This document shows, one piece after another, positions 52,130-59,650 of a stretch of DNA of 59,650 nt. Location: contig JAETNT010000022.1 of assembly GCA_021772025.1 (NCBI GenBank), forward strand, positions 1-59,650, read 5' to 3'. Every line of letters begins with the position of its first letter. Within the stretch, counting starts at the first letter, position 1. Source of the DNA: Enterocloster bolteae (GTDB taxonomy: Bacteria; Bacillota; Clostridia; Lachnospirales; Lachnospiraceae). The translations under genes and the position numbers were made by a program. The notes beneath the pieces were generated by a model. That model was not told the origin of the DNA and did not search any database. It saw nothing but the letters and a program-made list of their open reading frames with translations.

Positions 52130-53227
52130 CTACGCTTTAATAGCCCACCGCATTTTGGTGGATTTGGCGCGGCTGTTGGCGGCGCACTCCTCTGCAGAGG
52201 GGCGGATCACTTCTTTGGAAATCTCCCTGTAAATCCCTTCTCTATAGAAGTCTTTAAAGGACTTTTTTACCAGCCTGTCCTCCCCGGAATGAAAGGTAAG
52301 GATAGCGGCCCGGCCTCCCGGCGCCAATACGAGGGGAAGCTTTTCCAAAAACTGATACAGCACCTCAAATTCATTATTAATATCAATCCGAAGAGCCTGG
52401 AAGGTTCTCTGGCAGGACTTTTTTACCGCCTCCCGGCGCTGGACTTTTGGAACCTTTTCAAGGGCTTTTTCAATGACCTCCCTCAGTCTTCCGGTGGTCT
52501 CTACAGGCCGTCCCTTTTTGATCTCGGTCGCAATGGCCCTGGAAATTTCCTCTGCATAAGGCTCGTCAGAGTTTTCGATGAGCATTCCCAAAAGCTCCTG
52601 TCTGCTGATATTTTTCAGCCGTTCCGCCGCAGAAATTCCCGCTTTTGGATTGAGCCGCAGGTCTAAAGGGCCATCATTTTTATAAGAAAATCCCCGCTCC
52701 GGATTATCGATCTGCATGGAGGACACCCCCAGATCCGCCAGCACAAAGTCAAAGGTTCCATGCTCTTTGGCCAGTTCATCAATATTGGCAAAGTTTAACA
52801 GTCTGACTGTCAAAATCTCCGGCCCGTAGCCTTTTAAGGCCAGGCGCTCCCTGGTTTTTTCCGACTCAATAGGGTCTACGTCCAACCCATAAATATGGCC
52901 CCGGCCATTGAGACATTTCAGCATCTCCAAAGTATGCCCGCCGTATCCCAGAGTCGCGTCAATCCCCTTTTGTCCCGGCTGAATCTGAAGAAATTCTATA
53001 ATCTCCTTTACACAGATAGAAATATGCATCCCCGCCGGGGTACTCCCTTTTTTCATCACCTTTTCTATGGTGTCCCCGTATTTTTCCGGCTGATGCTCCT
53101 TATACTTTTCATTAAAATGTTTTGGATAGGCGCCGCTGTAGCGGACGCGGCGCTTGTGAGTCCCTTCCTCCTGCCGGTTTTCCCGGGATGCCGGAACATT
53201 CTGTTTTTGACTTTCCTGGTTATCCAT
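52130..53227 (-). CDS. RsmH-like 16S rRNA methyltransferase (paralogue outside the dcw cluster)
   Basis: A 365-residue protein of the MraW/RsmH family, which methylates N4 of C1402 in 16S rRNA. The SAM motif is GIDATLGYGGHTLEML, with DLGVSSMQIDNPERGFSY and the C-terminal ILTFHSGEDRLVK. An extra basic N-terminal tail of about 45 residues and variant motifs (canonical DGTLGGGGHS) mark it as a diverged member. No mraZ, ftsL or pbp genes are adjacent, so it is likely a second copy. Confidence 0.85.
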   Translation of the reverse strand: MDNQESQKQNVPASRENRQEEGTHKRRVRYSGAYPKHFNEKYKEHQPEKYGDTIEKVMKKGSTPAGMHISICVKEIIEFLQIQPGQKGIDATLGYGGHTLEMLKCLNGRGHIYGLDVDPIESEKTRERLALKGYGPEILTVRLLNFANIDELAKEHGTFDFVLADLGVSSMQIDNPERGFSYKNDGPLDLRLNPKAGISAAERLKNISRQELLGMLIENSDEPYAEEISRAIATEIKKGRPVETTGRLREVIEKALEKVPKVQRREAVKKSCQRTFQALRIDINNEFEVLYQFLEKLPLVLAPGGRAAILTFHSGEDRLVKKSFKDFYREGIYREISKEVIRPSAEECAANSRAKSTKMRWAIKA

Positions 53228-53378
53228 GAGTTCTCTCCTGTCTTGGTTTTCCTTTTTTTCTTCTCCCGGCGCTTTCTTCCTTCTGCTTTTTTAACAAATC
53301 AATCATATCTTCGTATTGGAAGCGTGAAATTCCTATAGAGCTGGTAGTTTCAAAATGATCTTCCTCATCAATCTTGCG
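53220..53378 (-). pseudogene. gene fragment upstream of the RsmH-like gene
   Basis: A frame of 52 codons free of stops, with coding-like composition (IDEEDHFETTSSIGIS, then a Lys/Arg-rich tail), ends at 53220. It overlaps the rsmH start as coupled genes do (ATGGATAA). It has no usable start codon before an in-frame TGA at 53381, so it looks like the 3' end of a decayed gene. The family is not recognised. The rest of 53228-53513 shows nothing further. Confidence 0.35.
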
Positions 53379-53513
53379 TCAACCCATCATTTATTGTAAA
53401 ATAACATAAATTGCTATTTCAGGCGTTTGCGAAGCCAGGAACCTTGCCGAATATTCCCTCAGCCTCTCCTTCCGCAATCCCCCAAACCACTATTTACCCC
53501 GGAGGTACTCTTC

Positions 53514-54041
53514 ATGAGCCTTAACCCACTCCATCCAAACATATCACAGGGACACTTTACCAAATACTCTGTAATCCAGACAGAGCGCTGCATCCTGCGC
53601 CTGTTTCAGGAATCCGATTTAGCCGATTTTATGGCATACCGCAACGACCCGGACTGGATGAAGTATCAGGGGTTTTGCTGCCGGCCGGAAGCGGAATACC
53701 GCCAGGTTCTTCTGTCCCCTCCTTCCCCTGAAAAAGGGATCCAGCTGGCTATTTGTCACAAAGAAACCGGCTGCCTTATAGGCGATGTCTATCTTCAAAA
53801 GGACGGATCTGACTACTGGATCGGATACACCATTTCCCCTTCCTTCTCCCGCCGTGGTTTTGGTTTTGAGGCGGTTTCCGGCCTCCTGGCCTGCCTGGAA
53901 TCCGACTGTCCAAAGGCGATTAAAGCCGGGGTGGTTCCGGAGAATCTTCCTTCTGTCCGTCTCCTTCAAAAGTTGGGATTTTCCTTTTCCCACACAGAAG
54001 ATGGGGAAATGATTTTTGTTTTCTCTAAAAGTACCGTTTAA
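53514..54041 (+). CDS. RimJ/RimL-type GNAT acetyltransferase
   Basis: A 175-residue acetyltransferase of the Acetyltransf_3 class. TERCILRLFQESDLADFMAY at the N-terminus, YWIGYTISPSFSRRGFGFEA carrying the acetyl-CoA loop, and NLPSVRLLQKLGF near the C-terminus are typical. The start at 53514 follows GGAGG. Its stop overlaps the convergent lipase gene stop by four bases. Substrate unknown. Confidence 0.88.
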   Translation: MSLNPLHPNISQGHFTKYSVIQTERCILRLFQESDLADFMAYRNDPDWMKYQGFCCRPEAEYRQVLLSPPSPEKGIQLAICHKETGCLIGDVYLQKDGSDYWIGYTISPSFSRRGFGFEAVSGLLACLESDCPKAIKAGVVPENLPSVRLLQKLGFSFSHTEDGEMIFVFSKSTV

Positions 54042-55360
54042 AATCCCATTTCCTTCAGCTCTCTGACCAGATTTACATAAAACTCCCGCACATCAAAATC
54101 CGGAATATTTTCCCGATTCAGATCAATCATATCCCCATGAGAGATTCCTCTCTTTCCTTTGGTAGTTAAAAAGGTAAAGCGTTTTCCCCAGGAAAAGGAA
54201 TCCTCTGCCACCAGGCCGTCGTTAGGCCCATCAAAATATTTCACCAGGTCATGGGAAAAATTTAAGGGAAAGCGCCCTTCTGATGCTGCGTTTAGCCGGG
54301 AGCCTACGCTCTGGTAATAGACGCCTGTAACATCCTTTACCTGTTCATTAAAAGCCTTGCAATTTGACGCAGTCAAATCTGTAACAGCCGCCAGAAAATC
54401 CGGATTTTCATCTCCCAGTTTCTTTAAAGCAGCGTTGTATCCTGCCGCCACCTTTTCTTTTACCGCCTCCGGTATTACCCCCAACAGATAATCTGCAAAT
54501 ACGCAGCCCCTGTGGGGAGTATTAATGGTAGTCAGGGACGCTACATACTCTCCCATTTCCAACTTACTGATAGCATAACGGCAGTCCAGACCTCCTTTGG
54601 AATGAGCGATAATGTTGACTTTATCTGCCCCGGTTTCCTTTAATATCTCTTTTATGCGGTCCGACAGCTCCGCTCCGCTGTCCGCCACAGAAGCCGCGGA
54701 CTGATGTTTCCCATAGTAGATACGCGCCCCGTTAGTTTCCAACTCTCCCGGAATCCTTCCCCAGTAATTCAGATACCGGAAATCCCGAAAGAATACCCCA
54801 TGTACCATAAGAATGGGGTACCTGGTGTCGCAAACCCGGTCTGGCTTTCTCTTTCGGTTTTCCAGAATTTTCCCACTCTCAAACCTGCACTCTTCTAATG
54901 CCAGCCTAAGGATCTTTCCCAACACAAATAAATTAACTGCCGGAATCCAGCCGCACAGCAGCCCTATTACCCGCCATTTAATCCCGATTTGAGCGGAACA
55001 AACATAAACCCGCAGGATCCCATTCCAAAAGGTAATTCCTTCCACCAAAATACAAAGAACCAGGTTTCCCACCCAGAGCCCCTTTTGGCCGGAAATCAAT
55101 TCTGGAAGCCGCGACAGCATATACGCTGTCGTTCCTGCTGTGGATATTAAAAAATAAATCAGCAATTCACATCCGCCGGCGCAAATCTGATGCCTTTTTA
55201 AAGGAATTTTCTTCCTTTCCCATTGAGGCATGATCTGAAGCAATGCCAGGCCCAAAAAAGCGGCGCAAATTGCCCGGATGTCCAGATGTTCCTTTAAAAA
55301 CACAGCATTAGCTGCCGTAAACACAATAGCCCCGCAGATCATTCTTCTTATGCAGCTCAT
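54038..55360 (-). CDS. membrane-anchored alpha/beta-hydrolase (lipase/esterase family)
   Basis: A 440-residue protein. The first 165 residues contain about four membrane helices. The C-terminal part (about 180-440) is an alpha/beta hydrolase: oxyanion region PILMVHGVFF, nucleophile Ser in IIAHSKGGLD, and probable Asp in DGPNDGLV and His in GISHGDMID. The closest known type is triacylglycerol lipase/PGAP1-like esterases. The ribosome binding site at 55360 is poor, so the second Met (55342) is an alternative start. Confidence 0.8.
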   Translation of the reverse strand: MSCIRRMICGAIVFTAANAVFLKEHLDIRAICAAFLGLALLQIMPQWERKKIPLKRHQICAGGCELLIYFLISTAGTTAYMLSRLPELISGQKGLWVGNLVLCILVEGITFWNGILRVYVCSAQIGIKWRVIGLLCGWIPAVNLFVLGKILRLALEECRFESGKILENRKRKPDRVCDTRYPILMVHGVFFRDFRYLNYWGRIPGELETNGARIYYGKHQSAASVADSGAELSDRIKEILKETGADKVNIIAHSKGGLDCRYAISKLEMGEYVASLTTINTPHRGCVFADYLLGVIPEAVKEKVAAGYNAALKKLGDENPDFLAAVTDLTASNCKAFNEQVKDVTGVYYQSVGSRLNAASEGRFPLNFSHDLVKYFDGPNDGLVAEDSFSWGKRFTFLTTKGKRGISHGDMIDLNRENIPDFDVREFYVNLVRELKEMGF

Positions 55361-55473
55361 AGATTGGCCCAGATTTCTTTCTCAAAATATTTTCTTCCAT
55401 TATACACAGGCCAACGTTGAAATTCAATCTGGAAATTCTCCAACCGGGTATGTGCTTTATCCGCCGCGGATAC

Positions 55474-55502
55474 TTGCGGTTTTTTTTCATTCCAAGTATA
55501 CT
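55474..55502 (+). promoter_or_regulatory. promoter of the RpiR regulator gene
   Basis: TTGCGG (55474-55479), 17-bp spacer, TATACT (55497-55502). A small AGGAGC/GCTCCT hairpin lies in the leader. Confidence 0.65.
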
Positions 55503-55577
55503 AAAACTAGCATAGAAAATTTCCAGGAGCCCATAAGCTCCTGCCGGCACTTAAGAAAGGCAATCCGGAGAATCATT

Positions 55578-56429
55578 ATGAAAAAGGGATTATATCGATT
55601 AGAAGTATATTATAAGCAAAATGCAACGGAAAGCGAAAAAGAAGTTTTGCGGTATCTCATCAACAATACCAGAGAAGCCGTCCAAATGGATATTCATACC
55701 ATGGCCAAAAAGTGTTTCTGCAGCCCTGCTACTATCATCCGAATCTGCAAGAAAAACGGTTTTTCCGGTTTTAAGGATTTAAAGCATGCCCTGCAGAATG
55801 ATATTAATTTTTCCAAACAGTTAAATCAGATAAATTTAACCTCCTCCGCAGATGAAAAAATCCCCAATATGGTTGCAAAGGTTTTAAACGCTAACATATC
55901 CGCTATCCAAAATGTCTACAATTTACTGGATTTTGAGGAATTGAATCAGATTGTAATGTTGCTGCTCTCCAGCCGGTATATCTATCTTTACGGAATCGGC
56001 GCAAGCTTTCTGGTAGCCAAGGATCTTCAGCAGAAGTTTGAACGTATCAATAAAAGAACTTTTTTGTACGAGGATATTCATCTGCAGCTGGTAAGCTCTA
56101 CAAATTTAGAAAAAGATGATATTGCTATTATTGTCTCTTATTCCGGACTGACAAAAGAAATTATTGAAATTACAAAAAACGTAAAGATGTGCGGCGGAAA
56201 AGTGATCGCCATTACCAAATATGGGACCAGCAAGCTAAGCTCTCTCAGCGATTATAATCTTTTTGTCCCAACATTAGAAAAACCTTTGCGGGTAGGCGCA
56301 AGCTCCAGCAGAGTATCCCAGCTCTCTGTTGTAGATATTTTATATAATACCTATATCTCTTTAGAAAAAGAAAAGTCGATGGAAAAAATTCTTTCTACTA
56401 ATAAGCTTTTAGAAAAAACGGAAGACTAA
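55578..56429 (+). CDS. MurR/RpiR-family regulator
   Basis: A 283-residue regulator. The N-terminal RpiR helix-turn-helix (about 1-80) has DIHTMAKKCFCSPATIIRIC, and the C-terminal SIS sugar-phosphate-binding domain (about 110-260) has YLYGIGASFLVAKDL and IIVSYSGLTKEI. The start at 55578 has GGAG upstream. Next to murQ and an EIIBC gene it most likely senses N-acetylmuramic acid 6-phosphate. Confidence 0.92.
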   Translation: MKKGLYRLEVYYKQNATESEKEVLRYLINNTREAVQMDIHTMAKKCFCSPATIIRICKKNGFSGFKDLKHALQNDINFSKQLNQINLTSSADEKIPNMVAKVLNANISAIQNVYNLLDFEELNQIVMLLLSSRYIYLYGIGASFLVAKDLQQKFERINKRTFLYEDIHLQLVSSTNLEKDDIAIIVSYSGLTKEIIEITKNVKMCGGKVIAITKYGTSKLSSLSDYNLFVPTLEKPLRVGASSSRVSQLSVVDILYNTYISLEKEKSMEKILSTNKLLEKTED

Positions 56430-56439
56430 CCTTTAAAAG

Positions 56440-56496
56440 GGATGTGACAAAATGAAAGAAATAAAAGGCCTTCATTTTGCCACATCCTCTTTTTAT
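56440..56496 (+). terminator. terminator after the RpiR gene
   Basis: GGATGTGACAAAATGAA (56440-56456) pairs with TTCATTTTGCCACATCC (56471-56487) with a single mismatch, followed by TCTTTTT. Confidence 0.85.
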
Positions 56497-56565
56497 GGAA
56501 AGCCGGCAACCCTCCCTAAATCGTTTTGTCGGATACGTTGTAATAAATCCAGATTTTCTATGGAA

Positions 56566-56595
56566 AAAGTTTCATGTTTAGAAACAAAGTTTCAT
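56566..56595. promoter_or_regulatory. probable RpiR operator before murQ
   Basis: AAAGTTTCAT occurs twice, 20 bp apart (56566-56575, 56586-56595), and GAAAC at 56581-56585 forms inverted repeats with both (GTTTC-n7-GAAAC-AAA-GTTTC). TGAAA/TTTCA half-sites are typical of RpiR operators. Confidence 0.55.
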
Positions 56596-56610
56596 ACTTA
56601 TTAAAATATA

Positions 56611-56639
56611 TTGTAAATAAATTCAAAAAAGTTTATAGT
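56611..56639 (+). promoter_or_regulatory. promoter of murQ and the PTS gene
   Basis: TTGTAA (56611-56616), 17-bp spacer, TATAGT (56634-56639). The leader would be only about 15 nt, with AGGAGG at its very 5' end, so an alternative start upstream is possible. Confidence 0.45.
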
Positions 56640-56660
56640 GTCCTCAGGAGGTAGAGAAAA

Positions 56661-57551
56661 ATGATCGATTTAAGCAAAATGTCAACAGAACAGGTAAACC
56701 CCAACACAACAGAACTCAGTTCCATGAGTATCCGCCAGGCCATCCAAGTATTCAATCAGGAAAATTATTATTCTGTAAAATGTATTGAAGAACAGTTTGA
56801 TGTCCTGGAAAAAGTGATTGAAATCACCAGCCAGGTATTAGAAGACGGCGGGCGGATTATCTACATGGGGGCCGGAACAAGCGGGCGCATCGGCCTTTTA
56901 GACGCGGTGGAATGTCCACCTACATTCGGCGTTGATTACAACACGGTAGTGGGGCTCATTGCCGGAGGCGATAATGCCTTTGTCAAAGCTGTAGAGGGCG
57001 CGGAAGATTCCAAAGAGTTTGGGGCAGAGGATTTAAAGAACATCCATTTAAGCTCCAGGGATGTGGTAATCGGCCTGGCTGCAAGCGGAAGGACTCCCTA
57101 TGTAATCGGAGGACTTGAATATGCAAAGGAAATCGGGGCAAAATGCTGCGGGGTTGTCTGCAATAAGGACAGTGAAATCAAGAAAATCTGTCCGCTGACC
57201 ATTGAGGCTCAGCCGGGTCCCGAAGTGCTCACCGGATCCACCCGCTTAAAAGCGGGCACCACCACAAAGCTGATTCTTAATATGATCAGCACCATCAGCA
57301 TGATCCGTATCGGAAAAATTTACAAAAACTATATGGTTGACGTAAAAATGTCAAATGAAAAGCTAATCACGCGGGGAATTAATATTGTCTCGGCTGTAAC
57401 CGGCTGTTCCAGAGAAACCGCCAGGGAAACTCTGGACAGGGCAGAAGGCGGAGTAAGAACTGCAATCGTAATGATTTTACTAAACTGCGGAAAAGAAGAG
57501 GCAGAAGCTGCATTGAAAAAGGTAAACGGCCGTATCCAGAATCTGGTTTAG
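56661..57551 (+). CDS. murQ: N-acetylmuramic acid 6-phosphate etherase
   Basis: A 296-residue SIS-domain enzyme that cleaves the lactyl ether of MurNAc-6-phosphate to GlcNAc-6-phosphate and D-lactate in the cytoplasm. YMGAGTSGRIGLLDAVECPP and GLAASGRTPYVIGGLEYA are family signatures, and GSTRLKAGTTTKLILNMIST follows. AGGAGG precedes ATG. 9 bp before the PTS gene. Confidence 0.96.
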   Translation: MIDLSKMSTEQVNPNTTELSSMSIRQAIQVFNQENYYSVKCIEEQFDVLEKVIEITSQVLEDGGRIIYMGAGTSGRIGLLDAVECPPTFGVDYNTVVGLIAGGDNAFVKAVEGAEDSKEFGAEDLKNIHLSSRDVVIGLAASGRTPYVIGGLEYAKEIGAKCCGVVCNKDSEIKKICPLTIEAQPGPEVLTGSTRLKAGTTTKLILNMISTISMIRIGKIYKNYMVDVKMSNEKLITRGINIVSAVTGCSRETARETLDRAEGGVRTAIVMILLNCGKEEAEAALKKVNGRIQNLV

Positions 57552-57560
57552 GAGGAACAT

Positions 57561-58976
57561 ATGTCTAATTTAGAGCTTGCGAAAGTACTTGTGGAATTGT
57601 TAGGCGGCAAAAATAATGTTACAAAAACCGCTAACTGTATGACAAGGTTGAGAGTAACCTGCCGGGACTCCGCTTTGGTCAATACAGACGAAATCAAAAA
57701 AACCGAAGGCGTTTTGGGATTGGTAGTGGAAGGAAATAATTTTCAGATCGTTTTAGGTCCAGGAAAGGTCAAAAAAGTCACGGATATCTGTATAGAAGAA
57801 TTGGGACTGCCCAGAAATACCAGCGATTCTGGCTGGGAGGCAAATAAAGAACAGATTAAAAACGCTCAGAAGCCAAGTAAAATAAAAGACTTTATGAAAT
57901 TAATTTCTGAGATATTTGTTCCTATCATTCCCGCAATTATTGCAGCCGGATTGTTTAACGGATTCGGAAGCCTGTTAAGCCAGCTGATTGCCGACAGCGT
58001 TGTTTCCGGTAATTTCTTTGTGATGCTCCAATTAATCCTGTCACTGCTGGGCAGCGCATTTTTAGGCTATTTCGCCATTTACACCGGAATCCGCGCAGCT
58101 GAAGTATTTGGCGCAACCCCTGCCTTTGGCGGGATTATCGGCGGCGTCAGTATCGGATCCAATATTGTAGAGATCTCTAAAATGATCGGACTCTATAATG
58201 AGGCGGTGCCTTTGGAATCTGTGCTGACCACAGGGAAGGGCGGCATTATCGGTGTCATCTTTGGAGTATGGATTTTATCTGTAATTGAAAAAAATATCCG
58301 GAAACGAATCCCTGACGTTTTGGATCTTATCATTACTCCTTTTACGTCCCTGTTGATTTCCGGCATTATTTTCATCTTCATTATTATGCCAATAGCTGGT
58401 TTTGCAAGCGACGGGCTGGTTTCGGTTTTAACTCTTATTATTAATTCAGCCAATCCGGTTATTCGTATTATCAGCGGGTTCCTGCTGGCCGCGCTGTTCC
58501 TGCCTATGGTTTTATTAGGCCTGCATCATGGCCTGATTCCAATCTATGCAGTGCAGTTGGAGCAAATGGGAGGCGTATCCCTTTTCCCGGTGCTTTCCAT
58601 GGGCGGTGCAGGTCAGGTAGGCGCTGCAATTGCAATTTACTTTCTTGCAAAAAAAGCAGGCAATAACCGGATGAAGGCAGTCATCACCGGAGCTTTACCT
58701 GCAGGCTTTTTGGGAGTTGGCGAGCCCCTGATTTATGGCGTTACCCTTCCCATGGGCAAACCCTTTATCACCGCCGGAATCGGGGCCGGATTTGGAGGGG
58801 CATACATTATGCTTACCCAGGTTATGGCAAACGCATGGGGTCCCAGCGGCCTTGTAGCAATCCCTCTGATGCAGGGCGCATCCGGAATGATGAATTTCCT
58901 CATTGGACTGATAATTGCCTATATAGGGGGATTCGTGGTGACAAAGTTATTGATTAAGGAAAGCGATCTGGCATAA
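57561..58976 (+). CDS. PTS EIIBC transporter, probably MurNAc-specific
   Basis: A 471-residue PTS permease of the glucose/sucrose family. The EIIB domain (about 1-85) has the phosphorylated Cys26 in TANCMTRLRV. The EIIC domain (about 105-470) has ten or so membrane helices, with GLHHGLIPIYAVQ and FLGVGEPLIYGV motifs. No EIIA domain is attached, so a general EIIA must serve it, as for MurP. Coupling with murQ suggests import and phosphorylation of MurNAc. Confidence 0.9.
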   Translation: MSNLELAKVLVELLGGKNNVTKTANCMTRLRVTCRDSALVNTDEIKKTEGVLGLVVEGNNFQIVLGPGKVKKVTDICIEELGLPRNTSDSGWEANKEQIKNAQKPSKIKDFMKLISEIFVPIIPAIIAAGLFNGFGSLLSQLIADSVVSGNFFVMLQLILSLLGSAFLGYFAIYTGIRAAEVFGATPAFGGIIGGVSIGSNIVEISKMIGLYNEAVPLESVLTTGKGGIIGVIFGVWILSVIEKNIRKRIPDVLDLIITPFTSLLISGIIFIFIIMPIAGFASDGLVSVLTLIINSANPVIRIISGFLLAALFLPMVLLGLHHGLIPIYAVQLEQMGGVSLFPVLSMGGAGQVGAAIAIYFLAKKAGNNRMKAVITGALPAGFLGVGEPLIYGVTLPMGKPFITAGIGAGFGGAYIMLTQVMANAWGPSGLVAIPLMQGASGMMNFLIGLIIAYIGGFVVTKLLIKESDLA

Positions 58977-59000
58977 AGGTGCCGAACAAAGCCGTGTATG

Positions 59001-59197
59001 TTATGGTGGTTTAGGTTTATCTTCCGCCATAGACTCCACGGCTTTTATCTCATCAGGAGAAATCGCCTCTCCTATTTTTGATGTCAATTCAGCGGCTTTC
59101 TGCTGTAATTCTGCAAGCCTTTCCTCTTTTTTAGCAGTTATTTTTGTACTTCCTGTACATAAACATAGGCTTTATCATATTTTGTCTTTATTCGTGG
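59001..59197 (-). pseudogene. decayed gene fragment at the end of the integrated element
   Basis: A coding-like stretch ends at TAA 59001 (KKEERLAELQQKAAELTSKI, then SPDEIKAVESM). Its upstream part (KYDKAYVYVQEVQK) is in another frame, with a shift near 59150, and a stop lies just before it. It looks like the 3' end of a frameshifted, helical protein gene of unknown family, perhaps from a mobile element. The gap 58977-59362 otherwise contains only the repeats and terminator listed. Confidence 0.3.
59171..59196. repeat. 26-bp direct repeat, copy 1 (possible att-related site)
   Basis: TTTATC-n4-TTTGTCTTTATTC followed by TG matches 59257-59282 at 23 of 26 positions, 86 bp away, close to the recombinase gene. 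Confidence 0.55.
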
Positions 59198-59256
59198 CTA
59201 TGCTTTGAAACCATTGATTTTACTGGAATTGTCCAATATCATTCATGCCTATATAA

Positions 59257-59282
59257 TTTATCTTGTTTTGTCTTTATTCATG
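59257..59282. repeat. 26-bp direct repeat, copy 2
   Basis: Partner of 59171-59196. It lies about 80 bp beyond the recombinase stop codon. Confidence 0.55.
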
Positions 59283-59300
59283 TGCATATCAGGCAAATTA

Positions 59301-59329
59301 GGGGTAGAAATTGGGGTATTTGTGGGGTA
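59301..59329. repeat. three GGGGTA iterons (possible recombinase arm sites)
   Basis: GGGGTA starts at 59301, 59313 and 59324, a spacing of 12 and 11 bp (about one helical turn). Short direct repeats of this kind near an integrase gene may be arm-type binding sites. Confidence 0.4.
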
Positions 59330-59332
59330 ACG

Positions 59333-59356
59333 AAAAGGGCGGTCACAATGCCGCCC
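59333..59356 (-). terminator. terminator after the recombinase gene
   Basis: Minus strand: GGGCGG pairs with CCGCCC across an 8-base loop, followed by TTTT, directly after the stop codon. Confidence 0.7.
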
Positions 59357-59362
59357 CTGCCG

Positions 59363-59650
59363 CTATAACACTATTTTCAGATTGTCCATTTCCTTTTGTT
59401 TGGTATTTGGTAAAACGTGGCTGTATAAATCCATCGTCATTGCAAGGCTGCTATGCCCCAGAATGGTCTTTAAGGTCTGCGGACTTCCTCCCTGCTCTAT
59501 GTACCGTGTCGCAAAAGTATCCCTTAAAGCGTGTGCTGTGAAATGCTCTATCGGCTTGCCCTGTTCTTCCAGTCTGGAAATGGCACTGCTGATAGCCCTG
59601 TTGACGTTGCAGTTGTCTACCATCTTACCATACACTGATACAAATACCCG
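59363..59650 (-). CDS. tyrosine recombinase/integrase, C-terminal part (runs off the window)
   Basis: 95 residues open to the right edge of the window. The catalytic core is clear: His-x-x-Arg in HALRDTFATR, His in LGHSSLAMT, and nucleophile Tyr in MDLYSHV. The sequence GGSPQTLKTILGHSS is typical of phage and Tn916-type integrases. The N-terminal arm-binding and core-binding domains lie outside. An internal GTG at 59635 is not a true start. It marks the end of an integrated element beside the mur operon. Confidence 0.93.
   Translation of the reverse strand, partial: RVFVSVYGKMVDNCNVNRAISSAISRLEEQGKPIEHFTAHALRDTFATRYIEQGGSPQTLKTILGHSSLAMTMDLYSHVLPNTKQKEMDNLKIVL

Noticed and set aside
1..59650. 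CRISPR arrays, tRNA or rRNA genes
   Set aside because: No regularly spaced repeats of CRISPR type, no tRNA TTCGA/CCA-like cloverleaf with anticodon features and no rRNA-like conserved blocks were seen.

Overview
The window looks like a chromosome segment of an anaerobic, spore-forming member of the Lachnospiraceae (Clostridium cluster XIVa). The evidence is a complete spoIIIAA-AH operon, spoIVB, the Firmicutes gene order nusB-xseA-xseB-ispA-dxs-tlyA-nadK-argR-recN-spoIVB, AGGAGG-type ribosome binding sites, and sugar and acyl-CoA operons typical of gut clostridia. Most genes are on the minus strand. I saw no rRNA, tRNA or CRISPR array.

Layout, left to right. Positions 1-2500 hold a small, possibly truncated gene and the magnesium transporter gene mgtE. 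The mgtE leader is about 350 nt long and contains a short reading frame and two mutually exclusive hairpins. The same 78-bp promoter block lies on both sides of mgtE. uvrA follows, with an SOS box. Positions 5.5-19.2 kb form a sugar locus read right to left: ABC ATPase, permease, a substrate-binding lipoprotein made of two near-identical domains, a D-lyxose-isomerase-type cupin, a YesN/YesM-type two-component system, a tandem ABC ATPase that has lost its catalytic motifs, and then rhaB-rhaA-rhaD-rhaM. The simplest reading is uptake of L-rhamnose or a related sugar, its signalling, and its conversion to dihydroxyacetone phosphate and L-lactaldehyde.

Positions 19.3-30.2 kb hold a nine-gene minus-strand operon: two acyl-CoA dehydrogenases, a CaiB/BaiF CoA transferase, EtfBA, a CoA ligase, a desulfoferrodoxin-like protein, a GntP-family permease and a LysR regulator. 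A thioesterase gene is divergent. The set resembles cai/fix (carnitine) clusters but lacks a hydratase and a thiolase, which points to one redox step on an imported carboxylate.

Positions 30.3-49.6 kb hold a GGDEF response regulator and the conserved housekeeping/sporulation block. Two unusual dehydrogenase genes sit between the Asp23/YqhY gene and nusB. A cloverleaf-shaped 151-bp element forms the predicted 5' leader of the Asp23 gene. spo0A, the usual neighbour of spoIVB, is not there.

Positions 49.6-55.4 kb hold stand-alone genes: an SDR oxidoreductase, two GNAT acetyltransferases, an LD-carboxypeptidase, an RsmH paralogue and a membrane-anchored lipase. Positions 55.5-59.0 kb hold an N-acetylmuramic acid recycling unit (RpiR regulator, murQ, PTS EIIBC). 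From 59.0 kb to the right edge is the end of an integrated element: a decayed gene fragment, direct repeats and the C-terminal part of a tyrosine recombinase that runs off the window.
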